A stretch of DNA of 64,000 nucleotides from CBDDKZ01 sp965230415 (GTDB lineage Bacteria; Bacteroidota; Bacteroidia; Cytophagales; JAAEPT01). The notes beneath the pieces were generated by a model, which worked only from the letters and a program-made list of their open reading frames with translations, searched no databases and was not told the origin of the DNA. Position numbers and translations under genes: made by a program. Below, one piece after another: positions 1-8,324 of the stretch (position 1 is the first letter of the stretch; every line of letters begins with the position of its first letter). The stretch lies in the NCBI GenBank assembly GCA_965230415.1, contig CBDDKZ010000005.1, positions 2,976,001 through 3,040,000 on the forward strand, read 5' to 3'.

Positions 1-1
1 T

Positions 2-1687
2 TCTAAAGTCCAGCTCGCCTGGTACAACTTTCTTGTAGCATCGCAGGCCTTAGGGCGTACAAAAGAATACTGGGATTCCTGGTGTGAAGCGGCGGGTTTT
101 ACTTTTCGAAAAGATTATCAGCATGTTCCGGCCAGTAAAATGCCCGCGGCTATCAATGTAGTAGAGCTTGCTGCCGAATTGGCAAGGTTTCTTTATAATT
201 TGAAAGGAGATGCGGCAATGTTGATAGGGATATTTGGAAGGTGGGGCAGAGGGAAAACTTTTTTGTTTAATCAAATTTGGAGAAAATTAGACTCAGAGGA
301 AATATACAATAGCCATTTCTATCGCGTAGATTTTCATGCGTGGAAGCATCAGGAAACGCAAGCTTCGTGGGGTTATTTATATGAGGAAATCGCGGCTAAA
401 TACTATAAACAATCGAATGGATGGCTAGGAAGGCAATTAAAGATTTTGAAGTTAAACTGGAATCGTGGCCTCCGTATTGAACTTACATTTTTTATAGTCG
501 GTTTGGTGTCCGCATTTTCCTTCTTAACATTTAGTGCTATAATGAGTCTTTTACAAAATGGTAAGCAGCTATCAGCATCAGAAAAGGCAGGCGAAGGCCA
601 ATCATTTAATTGGTGGTTTATTTCCATTCCTTATACCCTGATTGTTTCATTGAGCGGATCAAAAATGATGCAGTTATTGAAGTCTCACTCTTCAGAGGCC
701 AGAAAAATATATCAGAAGTATTCCAAAAAACATTCGTTCAAATCGCTCTTAGGAACGCAAGCAGAAGTACAAAAAGAATTGAAAACCCTCTTGGAAACCT
801 GGATAAAGGAAACGTCGAGAGAGGAAGAAGCAGGAGATGTGAATCTCAAAAATCGTATATTATTATTCGTTGACGATGTGGATCGTTGTTCAGAAGACCG
901 TATCATTCAGGTGGTAGATGCATTACGTGTAATGCTTGAGGACGAAGCTATAGCGAAAAGGTTGGCAGTGGTGGTAGCCGTGGATGAGAGGATATTACGC
1001 AGAGCTATTCATTACAAATATGATAAGTTACTTTCCGGAATTGAGCATAGTGAAAAGGTAGAAAAATTGGGGCAGCTCACTCGTGAATACCTGGATAAAT
1101 TGTTTATAGCCGGAATTAAATTAGGGGATTTGAACGATGACGAAAGAGCCTCCATATTCGATGCACTAACGAAAGAAAAAGTTGATAAAAACCTGATCGA
1201 TCAGGAAATACAGGTAAATCAAGCAATTCTTGACGATGATTTTGATAACCCTGAACAAAATCCGGAAATAACAGTCGCAGAATCTTCCATAAATGAAGGT
1301 ATAAAAGTAAGTATTGAAATTGCGGAAGAGCAGGGTGCCAGAGAGTCTGATTATGAAATATTACCCTGGGAGTATAGTGAGCTAAAAAAAGTGATTGGCA
1401 AAATCGATCATATAACAGCACGGCAAATACGTATTTTTTACCTCAGGTATTTGCTGGCCAGAGATTACTTCATGCTTTTCAAAGGACGTGCATCCTGGAT
1501 CAGGGAGCAATGTAAGGCATTGGCATGTTCATTACGATTTCTACATAATAAGAACCTGTTTGAAGAAGGTTCTATAGCGCATGAGTTGGAATCGGAGGAG
1601 TTCTTAACTCAGTGTGTTCACCTGAAAGAAAACCCGGTGGAGCGAAAACATTTTATCGAAATTTTGCAGATAGTAGTACCTTACTAA
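2..1687 (+). CDS. KAP-family P-loop NTPase, 5' end outside the window
   Basis: The reading frame is open from the first bases of the window, so the gene starts upstream; an internal ATG at 140 is not needed as a start. The visible 561 codons contain a Walker A motif (GRWGRGKT) near 226-260, two hydrophobic stretches around 484-555 and 608-660 that look like the paired membrane helices inserted in KAP NTPases, and a Walker B motif (LLFVDDVDRC) near 860-890. KAP NTPases are membrane-associated STAND-like ATPases; some bacterial members belong to predicted conflict or defence loci, but the role here is unknown. The N-terminal domain that would define its partner or effector lies outside the window. 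Downstream are repeats and an insertion sequence, so the locus looks accessory. Confidence 0.85.
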   Translation, partial: SKVQLAWYNFLVASQALGRTKEYWDSWCEAAGFTFRKDYQHVPASKMPAAINVVELAAELARFLYNLKGDAAMLIGIFGRWGRGKTFLFNQIWRKLDSEEIYNSHFYRVDFHAWKHQETQASWGYLYEEIAAKYYKQSNGWLGRQLKILKLNWNRGLRIELTFFIVGLVSAFSFLTFSAIMSLLQNGKQLSASEKAGEGQSFNWWFISIPYTLIVSLSGSKMMQLLKSHSSEARKIYQKYSKKHSFKSLLGTQAEVQKELKTLLETWIKETSREEEAGDVNLKNRILLFVDDVDRCSEDRIIQVVDALRVMLEDEAIAKRLAVVVAVDERILRRAIHYKYDKLLSGIEHSEKVEKLGQLTREYLDKLFIAGIKLGDLNDDERASIFDALTKEKVDKNLIDQEIQVNQAILDDDFDNPEQNPEITVAESSINEGIKVSIEIAEEQGARESDYEILPWEYSELKKVIGKIDHITARQIRIFYLRYLLARDYFMLFKGRASWIREQCKALACSLRFLHNKNLFEEGSIAHELESEEFLTQCVHLKENPVERKHFIEILQIVVPY

Positions 1688-1723
1688 TAGTAAGGAATCA
1701 GATTCGAATAATTTTGAATCAGG

Positions 1724-1799
1724 TACCTTATAGGTTTGAAATGGCGTAAAAAGAATGCCTTCATTGGATTATAATGTGTTTTTCGCCACCTATAAGGTA
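1724..1799. terminator. two-stem hairpin after the KAP gene
   Basis: Twelve-base arms TACCTTATAGGT (1724-1735) and ACCTATAAGGTA (1788-1799) are perfect inverted copies. Inside them GGCG-t-AAAAA (1743-1752) pairs with TTTTTCGCC (1779-1787) with one bulge. The right arm is part of the first unit of the adjoining 21-bp array. The hairpin lies about 37 bases after the KAP stop codon and is a plausible transcription terminator for the convergent KAP and ABC-permease genes. Confidence 0.5.
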
Positions 1800-1902
1800 T
1801 TTCCATAAACCTATAAGGTATTTCCATAAACCTATAAGGTATTTCCATAAACCTATAAGGTATTTCCATAAACCTATAAGGTATTTCCATAAACCTATAA
1901 GG
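1789..1902. repeat. 21-bp tandem repeat array, left part
   Basis: Five identical head-to-tail copies of CCTATAAGGTATTTCCATAA+A (starts 1789, 1810, 1831, 1852, 1873) and the first nine bases of a sixth at 1894. There are no spacers, so it is not a CRISPR array. The unit core AAACCTATAAGG resembles one arm of the terminator at 13025-13059. The array continues at 3533 on the far side of the IS110 element. Confidence 0.97.
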
Positions 1903-1907
1903 TTTTC

Positions 1908-2125
1908 GTCATGTAATGTCGTTACTGAGTACTCTAGCTAACTTAGATAATGTTAAATTAGCGAAGACCTTTAAGTAAGGCCGATTTTCAAATGTTGCTT
2001 AGAGCACCAAAGGTTTTCAGGTTGAGATGTTTGCGATAAGTACAGTGGTGGTCATTATGATCAAATGAACCCCGTTCAGTTTAATTTTAGCCAAAAGCAC
2101 ATCTTCTTAAAGGATATCTTCATTA
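1908..2125 (+). ncRNA. candidate IS110 bridge RNA in the left non-coding end
   Basis: IS110 elements are known to express a structured bridge RNA from the non-coding end, with a target loop and a donor loop whose guides pair with the two DNA sites. Here AAGGTTTTC at 2010-2018 equals the left target plus core (array sequence up to the left junction, 1899-1907). TCAGTTT at 2076-2082 equals the element's right end at 3529-3535, that is, the left donor. The order target guide then donor guide agrees with known bridge RNAs. TTATG at 2055-2059 is a weak candidate right-target guide, complementary to CATAA in the array. I found no convincing right-donor guide. Exact RNA ends are not determinable by eye. 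Confidence 0.5.
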
Positions 2126-2138
2126 AAAGTAAATAGTT

Positions 2139-3506
2139 ATGAGTAATACAGTAGAGATGCAAGTAGTTCATCCTCATGCAGCGGGCATTGATGTGGGGAG
2201 TCGTTCTCATTGGGTAGCGGTAGGTCAAGGGGCTGATCAGGTGAAAGAATTTGGGGTTTATCATCAAGACTTAGAGGATTTGGTTTCCTTTCTTAAGTCT
2301 CATCAGATACGAACGGTGGCATTAGAAAGCACAGGTAGTTATTGGCAAAATCTATACAGTCTCTTAGATGCCTCAGGATTTGAGACCTGTTTATGTAATG
2401 GTAAATTCACCAAGCATATAAAAGGTAGAAAAACAGACATACAAGACTGTCAATGGATACAGAAATTACATATGCTGGGGCTTCTCAATCATAGCTTTTT
2501 ACCTGAAGAAAAAACGGAAGTTCTTCGTACCTATTGTCGCCATCGAGATACGTTAATTAAGTCCGCTGCCCGTAGTAGTAATAAAATGCAAAAGTACCTG
2601 CGTCTACTCAATTTGCGTCTTGATGTAGTGGTTCGAGACATTTGTGGTGCTACAGGCATGAAAATTATCCGAGCTATTTGTCAAGGAGAAACAGATGGGA
2701 AAAAACTAGCTTCATTCAGAGATAAAAGATGCAAGAAAAGTGAAGAAGAAATAGCCAAAGCATTGAAAGGAAATGGAAGAAAAGATTATCTGTTTACCCT
2801 TAAGCAAGAGTTGGATACCTACGATTTTTATCAAGACAAGATTAAACAATGTGATCTTGAAATTGGAGAGCAACTTGATTACATCATAGTTGATGATGAA
2901 AATAAAAAACAACACCTTCCCCCAAAGGGTAAGCGTAAACACAATAAAAACGATCCCAAAAACCTACATATTCAAAACTTATCGTATCAAATGTTTGAAG
3001 GAGTAGACCTCTCTCAAATAGAAGGTGTTAGTACGGCAACCCTGTTAACATTGATGAGTGAATTGGGGATAGAGGGGATCAGTAAGTTTGAAACAGCCAA
3101 GCAGTTTACAAGCTGGCTTAGGCTGGCTCCTAACAACAAAGTCAGTGGAGGCAAATTACTTTCCAGTCGTATTCCTAAAGGAAGTAATCGAGTAAAAATA
3201 GCTCTACGCAATGCTGCTAATGTGATAGGAAATCAAAAGAAGTCTACACCGCTCAAAGATTTTTTTGCCAAAATATCATTCAGAAAAGGCAGAGCCGCAG
3301 CCATTAGTGCAACGGCTAGAAAACTGGCAGTAATCATATGGAATATGGTAACAAAAGGAGTGCCCTATAACAGAATAAAACTTCATGTCGATGAAGACAA
3401 ACAAAGAAATTCGGTCATCAAAAGAATAAAAAATCAGATGAAAAACTACAGCATAACCATAGATATGGTTCAAATAGAAGATAATCCCCCTTTAACTACT
3501 TGTTAA
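2139..3506 (+). CDS. IS110-family DEDD transposase / recombinase
   Basis: The 455-residue protein has an N-terminal RuvC-like DEDD domain with D18 (GIDVG), E63 (ALESTGSYW), D100 and D103 (KTDIQDCQW). The C-terminal Transposase_20 domain includes IEGVSTATLLTLMSELG, the FTSWLRLAP block and the VSGGK motif, with the presumed catalytic serine at about residue 336. Basic linkers between the domains make it longer than many IS110 enzymes. All predicted catalytic residues are present and the frame is intact, so the element looks potentially active. The start is an ATG after an A/T-rich leader with no Shine-Dalgarno site. It acts with the bridge RNA to insert and excise the element through a circular intermediate. 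Confidence 0.95.
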   Translation: MSNTVEMQVVHPHAAGIDVGSRSHWVAVGQGADQVKEFGVYHQDLEDLVSFLKSHQIRTVALESTGSYWQNLYSLLDASGFETCLCNGKFTKHIKGRKTDIQDCQWIQKLHMLGLLNHSFLPEEKTEVLRTYCRHRDTLIKSAARSSNKMQKYLRLLNLRLDVVVRDICGATGMKIIRAICQGETDGKKLASFRDKRCKKSEEEIAKALKGNGRKDYLFTLKQELDTYDFYQDKIKQCDLEIGEQLDYIIVDDENKKQHLPPKGKRKHNKNDPKNLHIQNLSYQMFEGVDLSQIEGVSTATLLTLMSELGIEGISKFETAKQFTSWLRLAPNNKVSGGKLLSSRIPKGSNRVKIALRNAANVIGNQKKSTPLKDFFAKISFRKGRAAAISATARKLAVIIWNMVTKGVPYNRIKLHVDEDKQRNSVIKRIKNQMKNYSITIDMVQIEDNPPLTTC

Positions 3507-3532
3507 AGTAAATTGATAAGGGAGTTAGTCAG

Positions 3533-3574
3533 TTTTCCATAAACCTATAAGGTATTTCCATAAACCTATAAGGT
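3533..3574. repeat. 21-bp tandem repeat array, right part
   Basis: The remainder of a unit interrupted by the IS (3533-3543), one full unit (3544-3564) and a final CCTATAAGGT (3565-3574). The array ends 3 bases before the stop codon of the ABC permease gene on the minus strand, so before the insertion it filled the gap between two convergent genes, with about 7.5 units. Confidence 0.95.
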
Positions 3575-3577
3575 GTT

Positions 3578-4765
3578 TTAGTACCTTTTCAGTATCTTAT
3601 TCAAATCCAGCCAGAAAATTATTATTTTGATGGCTACCAGAAAAGTGGTCAATAAAAATGGGATGGTATGTACAAAAGTATCCAATTCATAGCCGAGATG
3701 GTTGCTTAAGTAAGCATTGAAAAAACTATTGAAGGTGATAAATATTCCCATTGTAAAACTTACTTCTATCGCCACAAGAATGATCAAATACCTGACAAAA
3801 TAGAAAGCAATTTTGTTACTGGTATAACCAAGTTCCAACAGTAATTTGACCTCGTTTTTGGCTTCTGAGATAAGTAGTGAAAAGAAAAGAATAATGTTAA
3901 CGATAGAAAGTGTGAGGAAGAATAGCCCGAAAATCAGTAATATGAGCATAACAATACTCACTATTAATGCCGCTTTACCGGTGTTTAGTTTGTCGTTATT
4001 GGTCTGGTAGTTTTTTTCCTTTAGAAAGTCTTTAAGATCAGGATTACTTGGGTTATTTACTTCTAATAATACACGCGATGTAATTCCCCGTTCGTCCGGG
4101 TTGCCATATTTTTCATTGGCATATTGATTGAAACGCTCTGGAACGAGAATGGTGGGGATGCGATCCGAAAACCCAACCAGTTTTCCGAAATAAGTGTGCT
4201 TTTCGCCATTAATATCTTTAATAACGATATTAAATTTTAACTTTTTTAACATCGAGGCGGGAATTTGAGGCAGGTTTTGGCTCTGCGCAAAACCGAAATT
4301 GTATAGATGAACATAGTCGCGCGGTATGATCACGGGAACTATTTCGTCTCCCTCTTTCCATTTGAAATCACCAGGTAAAATATCCAGGTATTCCGTTGCA
4401 ATACTTTCAAAAAATGCGTCGGTACGAAAACGTGCTCCCAAATAATCTACTATGACCGTATTGGAGTAATTGCTGGATAGAATTGGACTGGCACTCCTTA
4501 TAAACGACTGCTCATTAAGTTTTTCGAGCTCATCGGAACTAAATGACGTTTTAGCATTTAAAAGCGTATTGGCCAGCAGCGAAACGCGTTTATTAACGAT
4601 AAGAACAGAGGTGGTTTGCTTGCTATTGAGAATTTTGTCGGTTTTGATATAGACTTCTGTGGCTATAAGTACTAATGTCATGCCGATTATGAAGCCAAGA
4701 ATAGAAACGATTAAAGCCCCTTTACCTAGTTTTCGACCAAAGATCTTATCAAATAATTTCTTCAT
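3578..4765 (-). CDS. FtsX/MacB-like ABC transporter permease
   Basis: The 395-residue protein has one N-terminal membrane helix (about residues 16-38), a large extracytoplasmic domain (about 40-265) and three C-terminal helices (about 268-300, 318-345, 365-388). This is the four-helix layout of FtsX/MacB/LolC permeases, which couple ATP hydrolysis to work on periplasmic or membrane substrates rather than forming a classic channel. The ATPase gene lies directly upstream; its stop codon overlaps this start by one base, so the two are translationally coupled. The substrate is unknown. Its 3' end touches the 21-bp repeat array. Confidence 0.8.
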   Translation of the reverse strand: MKKLFDKIFGRKLGKGALIVSILGFIIGMTLVLIATEVYIKTDKILNSKQTTSVLIVNKRVSLLANTLLNAKTSFSSDELEKLNEQSFIRSASPILSSNYSNTVIVDYLGARFRTDAFFESIATEYLDILPGDFKWKEGDEIVPVIIPRDYVHLYNFGFAQSQNLPQIPASMLKKLKFNIVIKDINGEKHTYFGKLVGFSDRIPTILVPERFNQYANEKYGNPDERGITSRVLLEVNNPSNPDLKDFLKEKNYQTNNDKLNTGKAALIVSIVMLILLIFGLFFLTLSIVNIILFFSLLISEAKNEVKLLLELGYTSNKIAFYFVRYLIILVAIEVSFTMGIFITFNSFFNAYLSNHLGYELDTFVHTIPFLLTTFLVAIKIIIFWLDLNKILKRY

Positions 4766-5406
4766 TAGATTTTAAGGTGGTTTTCGAAGTGAATGAAGTT
4801 ATCTTCACCAAGCGTCGTGAGAATTATACCTGCGCCTTGTTCACCAGATACCTCTCTAATAAGTTCAAATGAGTTCAAAGTGTTTTCTTTGTCGAGATGA
4901 CTAAAAGGCTCATCTAATAGAATCCACTTGTAGGGTTGTACAAGTGCGCGTATCGTAGCAATACGTTGTCTTTCACCATAGGAGAGCAGGCCTGCCTGTT
5001 TTTCCAACACGTGAGTTACTTTAAGCCTTTCAGCCAATTCATCAACACGGTCGGCGTAGTTGTTAGATGCTAAGCGACTATTTAAGGTGATGTTGTCTCG
5101 TGCCGATAAGTTTAAGAATAAACGTAAATCCTGAAACAAGATGCTTAGTTGCGATTGTCTTAATAAGGCTAGTTGTTTGGTGCTGAAATTGCAAATGTCC
5201 TTGTTGTCGACTAAAATACATCCGCTATAGTCGCGTCGTATGCCATAGATACATTGTACAAAAGTAGACTTACCTTTCCCTGATTGAGCATCTATTAAGT
5301 AGTGTTTGCCTGGTTCAAAGTGTTGGTCGACATTCCAAATGTCAGATTCAGGATTTATGGAGGTTTTTAAAGGCTCCGGAATTACGTGTTGAAAAGTAAT
5401 AGTCAT
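4765..5406 (-). CDS. ABC transporter ATP-binding protein (LolD/MacB type)
   Basis: A short ATPase of about 213 residues from the ATG at 5406; an in-frame TTG at 5424 is a less likely start. Walker A is SGKGKSTF, the Q-loop is in ILFQDLRLF, the signature motif is LSYGERQR, and Walker B with D-loop is WILLDEPFSHLD. The H-loop region reads IILTTLGED, where the switch histidine expected after the threonine is replaced by leucine, which is unusual. It energises the FtsX-like permease downstream. Functional assignment beyond the family is not possible from sequence. Confidence 0.85.
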   Translation of the reverse strand: MTITFQHVIPEPLKTSINPESDIWNVDQHFEPGKHYLIDAQSGKGKSTFVQCIYGIRRDYSGCILVDNKDICNFSTKQLALLRQSQLSILFQDLRLFLNLSARDNITLNSRLASNNYADRVDELAERLKVTHVLEKQAGLLSYGERQRIATIRALVQPYKWILLDEPFSHLDKENTLNSFELIREVSGEQGAGIILTTLGEDNFIHFENHLKI

Positions 5407-5529
5407 AAATCTAGAAATATGCAATCGATTTTAGAGCCAGGAATAATATTGTCGATTAATTAATAAAGCTCTCCATTTTTTCTTGTAAAAATATAGTTAA
5501 TTTTATCAATCCAAAAAAAGAGCGGCGAA

Positions 5530-8292
5530 TTGAAAAGAATTTTATATGTAATACTCGTTTTGGCAGTGGTAGCGGGAGCTTATTTGGCTTATGTATTCTA
5601 TTTTAAGGCGGAGAAGGTGAAAAGTGTCTGGGCATCAATACCTAAATCTGCCTTTGCGGTGATGGAAGCAAAAAACATAGCGCAAGAGCTCGAAGTGCTT
5701 CAAAATGCCGGAACGATTCAATTTTTAACTAATTTTCAGGCGATAGCTAATCTCCGCTCTTCCTTGACATTTGCTGATTCGGTGCTCAAAAAGTCAGTAT
5801 CCGGCTATTCAGTGTTGGATCTTATTGGTGATAAGTCTGCTTTTTTGTCTTTGCATTTTGTGGATGGAGAGATTGAAGTAATGTTTATGATTGACCTGCA
5901 AGAAAACGATGAGTTATTTGTGCAGGCATTAAAGAAAGAGGTTAGCAGTATAAACGGCTTAGAGATTAAGAAGAACAAAACCTCAGGAAAGACTTACTGG
6001 GAGATAGATAATGTCTTTCAGAATATTTATGTGGCAGACCTTAACGGTACCTGCTGGTTTACTTTTTCAGAGAAGCTCATGTTGGAATCCTTAAAAAATG
6101 GTACGGATCAGCAATTAGCAACCTTACAGGAAAAATATGAGACCGATGAAGTTTATGATGGTTCAGTACGTGTTTTTGTAGATATTGAGGAGTTATCTGA
6201 GGGAATGGGAACAGTGATTGATCAATCACTTATACCTTACGTAAATATGCTGTCGTACTTTGCCGATGATGCTTTTCTCGACTTTTCATTCGAAGAAAAT
6301 ACCTTCAAACTTACTGGTTTTACACACGTTTCGTCAAAAGACGTTTCTTTTCTGAATAGTTTCAAAGATCAGGTGCCCAAAGACTTCCGCCTTGCCAATT
6401 ACATTTCAAGAAATGCCGTATCATTTTGTTACATGGGAATGGACGATGGAGGCCTTCTTTTGGAAGAAATGGGGAAAGACTGGTATGCACATAAAAAGGA
6501 AATTATTGAAAAGAGAGACCTTGTATTTGAGGAACATGGATTCGATTTTGTAGGCTTTTTTAATCAGGTGAATCAAACGATAGGCTATGCGATTAATGAA
6601 TCTGAAGTAGGAGGCTATGACCGGTTTTTATACGTGCCCGTAAAAGACGGTGAAGTAGCAGCCAATAATCTCACGGAACTGGCCTCTTCTTTGCTAAAGG
6701 ATGGCGATACCCTCAATCAGGTGGCATTCAGAGATTATCAATTGGTTGAAATGGGGATGGAAGACTTTCCGGAACTTTTGTTGGGATACTATTTTCAGGG
6801 CTATGGAACTTCCTGCTTCACCCGTATCGATGATATGATCGTCTTCGGAAATAGCATGCAGGCGCTGAAGTTATTGATTGATGAGATAGAAAATGACCAC
6901 GTTTGGGGATATTCTGTGCATTATAGCCGCTTAATGGACGAGTTTTTTATCGCATCACATTTTGGCGTTTATTTTGATATGCCACGTGTGTTGAAGTCGT
7001 TTGAAGGTATTTTGAATGAACCGGGCAAAGGGCTGGTAGAAAAATACAAATCCATATTCGAAGATATGGAGTTGATGACCATTCAATTTAGTACCGGAAA
7101 TAATAATTATTATACAGATGTAGCCTTGAAAATTGCCGGTAATAATTCATCAGAGGTGGTAGAAGAACAAGTTGTGAACCACAATGTTTCGATCAGTCCT
7201 ATCTATCAATTTGATTTAGGCCAAGTTATTATATCCAGGCCACATATCGTGAAAAACCACAATACCAGAACCCTCGAAACCTTAGTCCAGGATGCCGCAT
7301 TTAATATCTGTTTAATAGATAATAAAGGTAAAAAGTTGTGGAGCTATCAGCTGGATACCGCTATTAATAGTGCCGTTGTTCAGGTGGACGTTTATAAGAA
7401 TCAAAAATTGCAATACCTGTTTACCACACAAAATAAAGTCTACTGCATAGACCGTAATGGTCATGATGTAGCTAACTATCCCTATTCACTACCAAAAGGA
7501 AAAAAGATCAATACTTTTTCATTGGTAGATTATGATAAAAGTAAGAAATACCGGGCATTTTTATCTGATCAAACTGGAAATCTCTTTCTATTTGATATAA
7601 AAGGTAAAGCGTTGAAAAGGTGGGATCCTTTAAAACACGACATGAATACCTTAGCAAACCCGTGTAGACATATTAGAGTACGTGGAAAAGACTATATGTT
7701 GGCTATTCAAAAGGATGGAATTGTAAAAGTGTTTGCACGAAGCGGAAGAATGGTCAAAGGATTTCCTCTTGAACTGGATGCAGAGGTTGTTTCTGATGTA
7801 TTCATAAAAAAAGGAGAGAGTGGTAAGAATAGCGTCTTGTATGTGTTAACAGCAACGAATGAATTGGTAGGATTTAACCTGAGTGGAGAATTGTTGTTTA
7901 GAAAACTTATCCCACTGAGAGATCGGGATAAGAGTGCTGTGAAATTGGTGTCGGATGCTTATAAGAAGGAAATCGTATTATGTGTCAATGATGACGGTCA
8001 AACCAAAATATTTGATACTAAATTGAACGAGGTGGCGACATTCGCAACGCCTATTTCACAGGATTTCAAATGCCAGCTTTATCATGTAGGCAGCGTGACC
8101 TCTTACTTTGTAACAGACCTGAAAGAAAACAAACTAATGGTGTTTGATGAAACCGGTAAGTCGGTTTATGCAGGGAAATCTATAGCTAATAGTAATGAAG
8201 TTGGCGTATTGTTTAGAGATGGTTTAGATGAAATAAATATCTATAGTACTGCCGGAACTAAATTGAACTTTGTGAAGGTAATCAAAAACTAA
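5530..8292 (+). CDS. membrane-anchored DUF3352-like protein with C-terminal beta-propeller-like half
   Basis: 920 residues, starting at a TTG; the frame is closed by a stop shortly upstream (TAG at 5494) and has no ATG, and the TTG gives a good N-terminal signal anchor (about residues 4-25). Residues about 35-560 resemble the DUF3352 family of extracytoplasmic proteins (opening VWASIPKSAFAVMEAKNIA). Residues about 560-920 contain repeated short strands of the type KGKxLWSYQL, NKVYCIDRNG, GNLFLFDIKGKAL and TKIFDTKLNEV, suggesting a PQQ/WD-like propeller. No enzymatic motif is seen. It is divergent from the ABC pair and ends at a strong hairpin shared with metZ. Function unknown. Confidence 0.7.
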   Translation: MKRILYVILVLAVVAGAYLAYVFYFKAEKVKSVWASIPKSAFAVMEAKNIAQELEVLQNAGTIQFLTNFQAIANLRSSLTFADSVLKKSVSGYSVLDLIGDKSAFLSLHFVDGEIEVMFMIDLQENDELFVQALKKEVSSINGLEIKKNKTSGKTYWEIDNVFQNIYVADLNGTCWFTFSEKLMLESLKNGTDQQLATLQEKYETDEVYDGSVRVFVDIEELSEGMGTVIDQSLIPYVNMLSYFADDAFLDFSFEENTFKLTGFTHVSSKDVSFLNSFKDQVPKDFRLANYISRNAVSFCYMGMDDGGLLLEEMGKDWYAHKKEIIEKRDLVFEEHGFDFVGFFNQVNQTIGYAINESEVGGYDRFLYVPVKDGEVAANNLTELASSLLKDGDTLNQVAFRDYQLVEMGMEDFPELLLGYYFQGYGTSCFTRIDDMIVFGNSMQALKLLIDEIENDHVWGYSVHYSRLMDEFFIASHFGVYFDMPRVLKSFEGILNEPGKGLVEKYKSIFEDMELMTIQFSTGNNNYYTDVALKIAGNNSSEVVEEQVVNHNVSISPIYQFDLGQVIISRPHIVKNHNTRTLETLVQDAAFNICLIDNKGKKLWSYQLDTAINSAVVQVDVYKNQKLQYLFTTQNKVYCIDRNGHDVANYPYSLPKGKKINTFSLVDYDKSKKYRAFLSDQTGNLFLFDIKGKALKRWDPLKHDMNTLANPCRHIRVRGKDYMLAIQKDGIVKVFARSGRMVKGFPLELDAEVVSDVFIKKGESGKNSVLYVLTATNELVGFNLSGELLFRKLIPLRDRDKSAVKLVSDAYKKEIVLCVNDDGQTKIFDTKLNEVATFATPISQDFKCQLYHVGSVTSYFVTDLKENKLMVFDETGKSVYAGKSIANSNEVGVLFRDGLDEINIYSTAGTKLNFVKVIKN

Positions 8293-8319
8293 TAGCCTGC
8301 CTGAGCAAGGCTATTAGTT
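8287..8319. terminator. bidirectional terminator between the DUF3352-like gene and metZ
   Basis: AACTAATAGCCT (8287-8298) and AGGCTATTAGTT (8308-8319) form a perfect 12-bp stem with a 9-base loop between convergent genes. There is no long T run, but position and symmetry support a shared terminator. Confidence 0.75.
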
Positions 8320-8324
8320 GAATA

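Larger units (their letters stand above)
1903..3532 (+). mobile_element. IS110-family insertion sequence inserted into the repeat array
   Basis: About 1.63 kb lies between the two halves of the 21-bp array. Both junctions share GTTTTC (1902-1907 and 3532-3537), so the exact ends are ambiguous by up to six bases. Joining the halves restores one array unit that is 20 bp instead of 21 (lacking the A of GGTATTT). No terminal inverted repeats or longer target duplication are seen, as expected for IS110, which recombines at a short core. The element has about 230 non-coding bases before its single gene and about 30 after it, the layout of the IS110 subgroup with the RNA at the left end rather than IS1111. 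Confidence 0.9.

Noticed and set aside
610..873. Plus-strand ORF inside the KAP gene in another frame
   Set aside because: It lies wholly within the KAP coding frame, which carries the Walker motifs, and shows no family features.
1684..1890. Minus-strand ORF made of repeated MEIPYRF heptapeptides
   Set aside because: It is only the 21-bp array read in frame; the unit length is a multiple of three, there is no leader, and the sixth unit, which is one base shorter once the element is removed, breaks the frame.
1789..1902. CRISPR-like array
   Set aside because: The repeats are contiguous without spacers and no cas genes are nearby.
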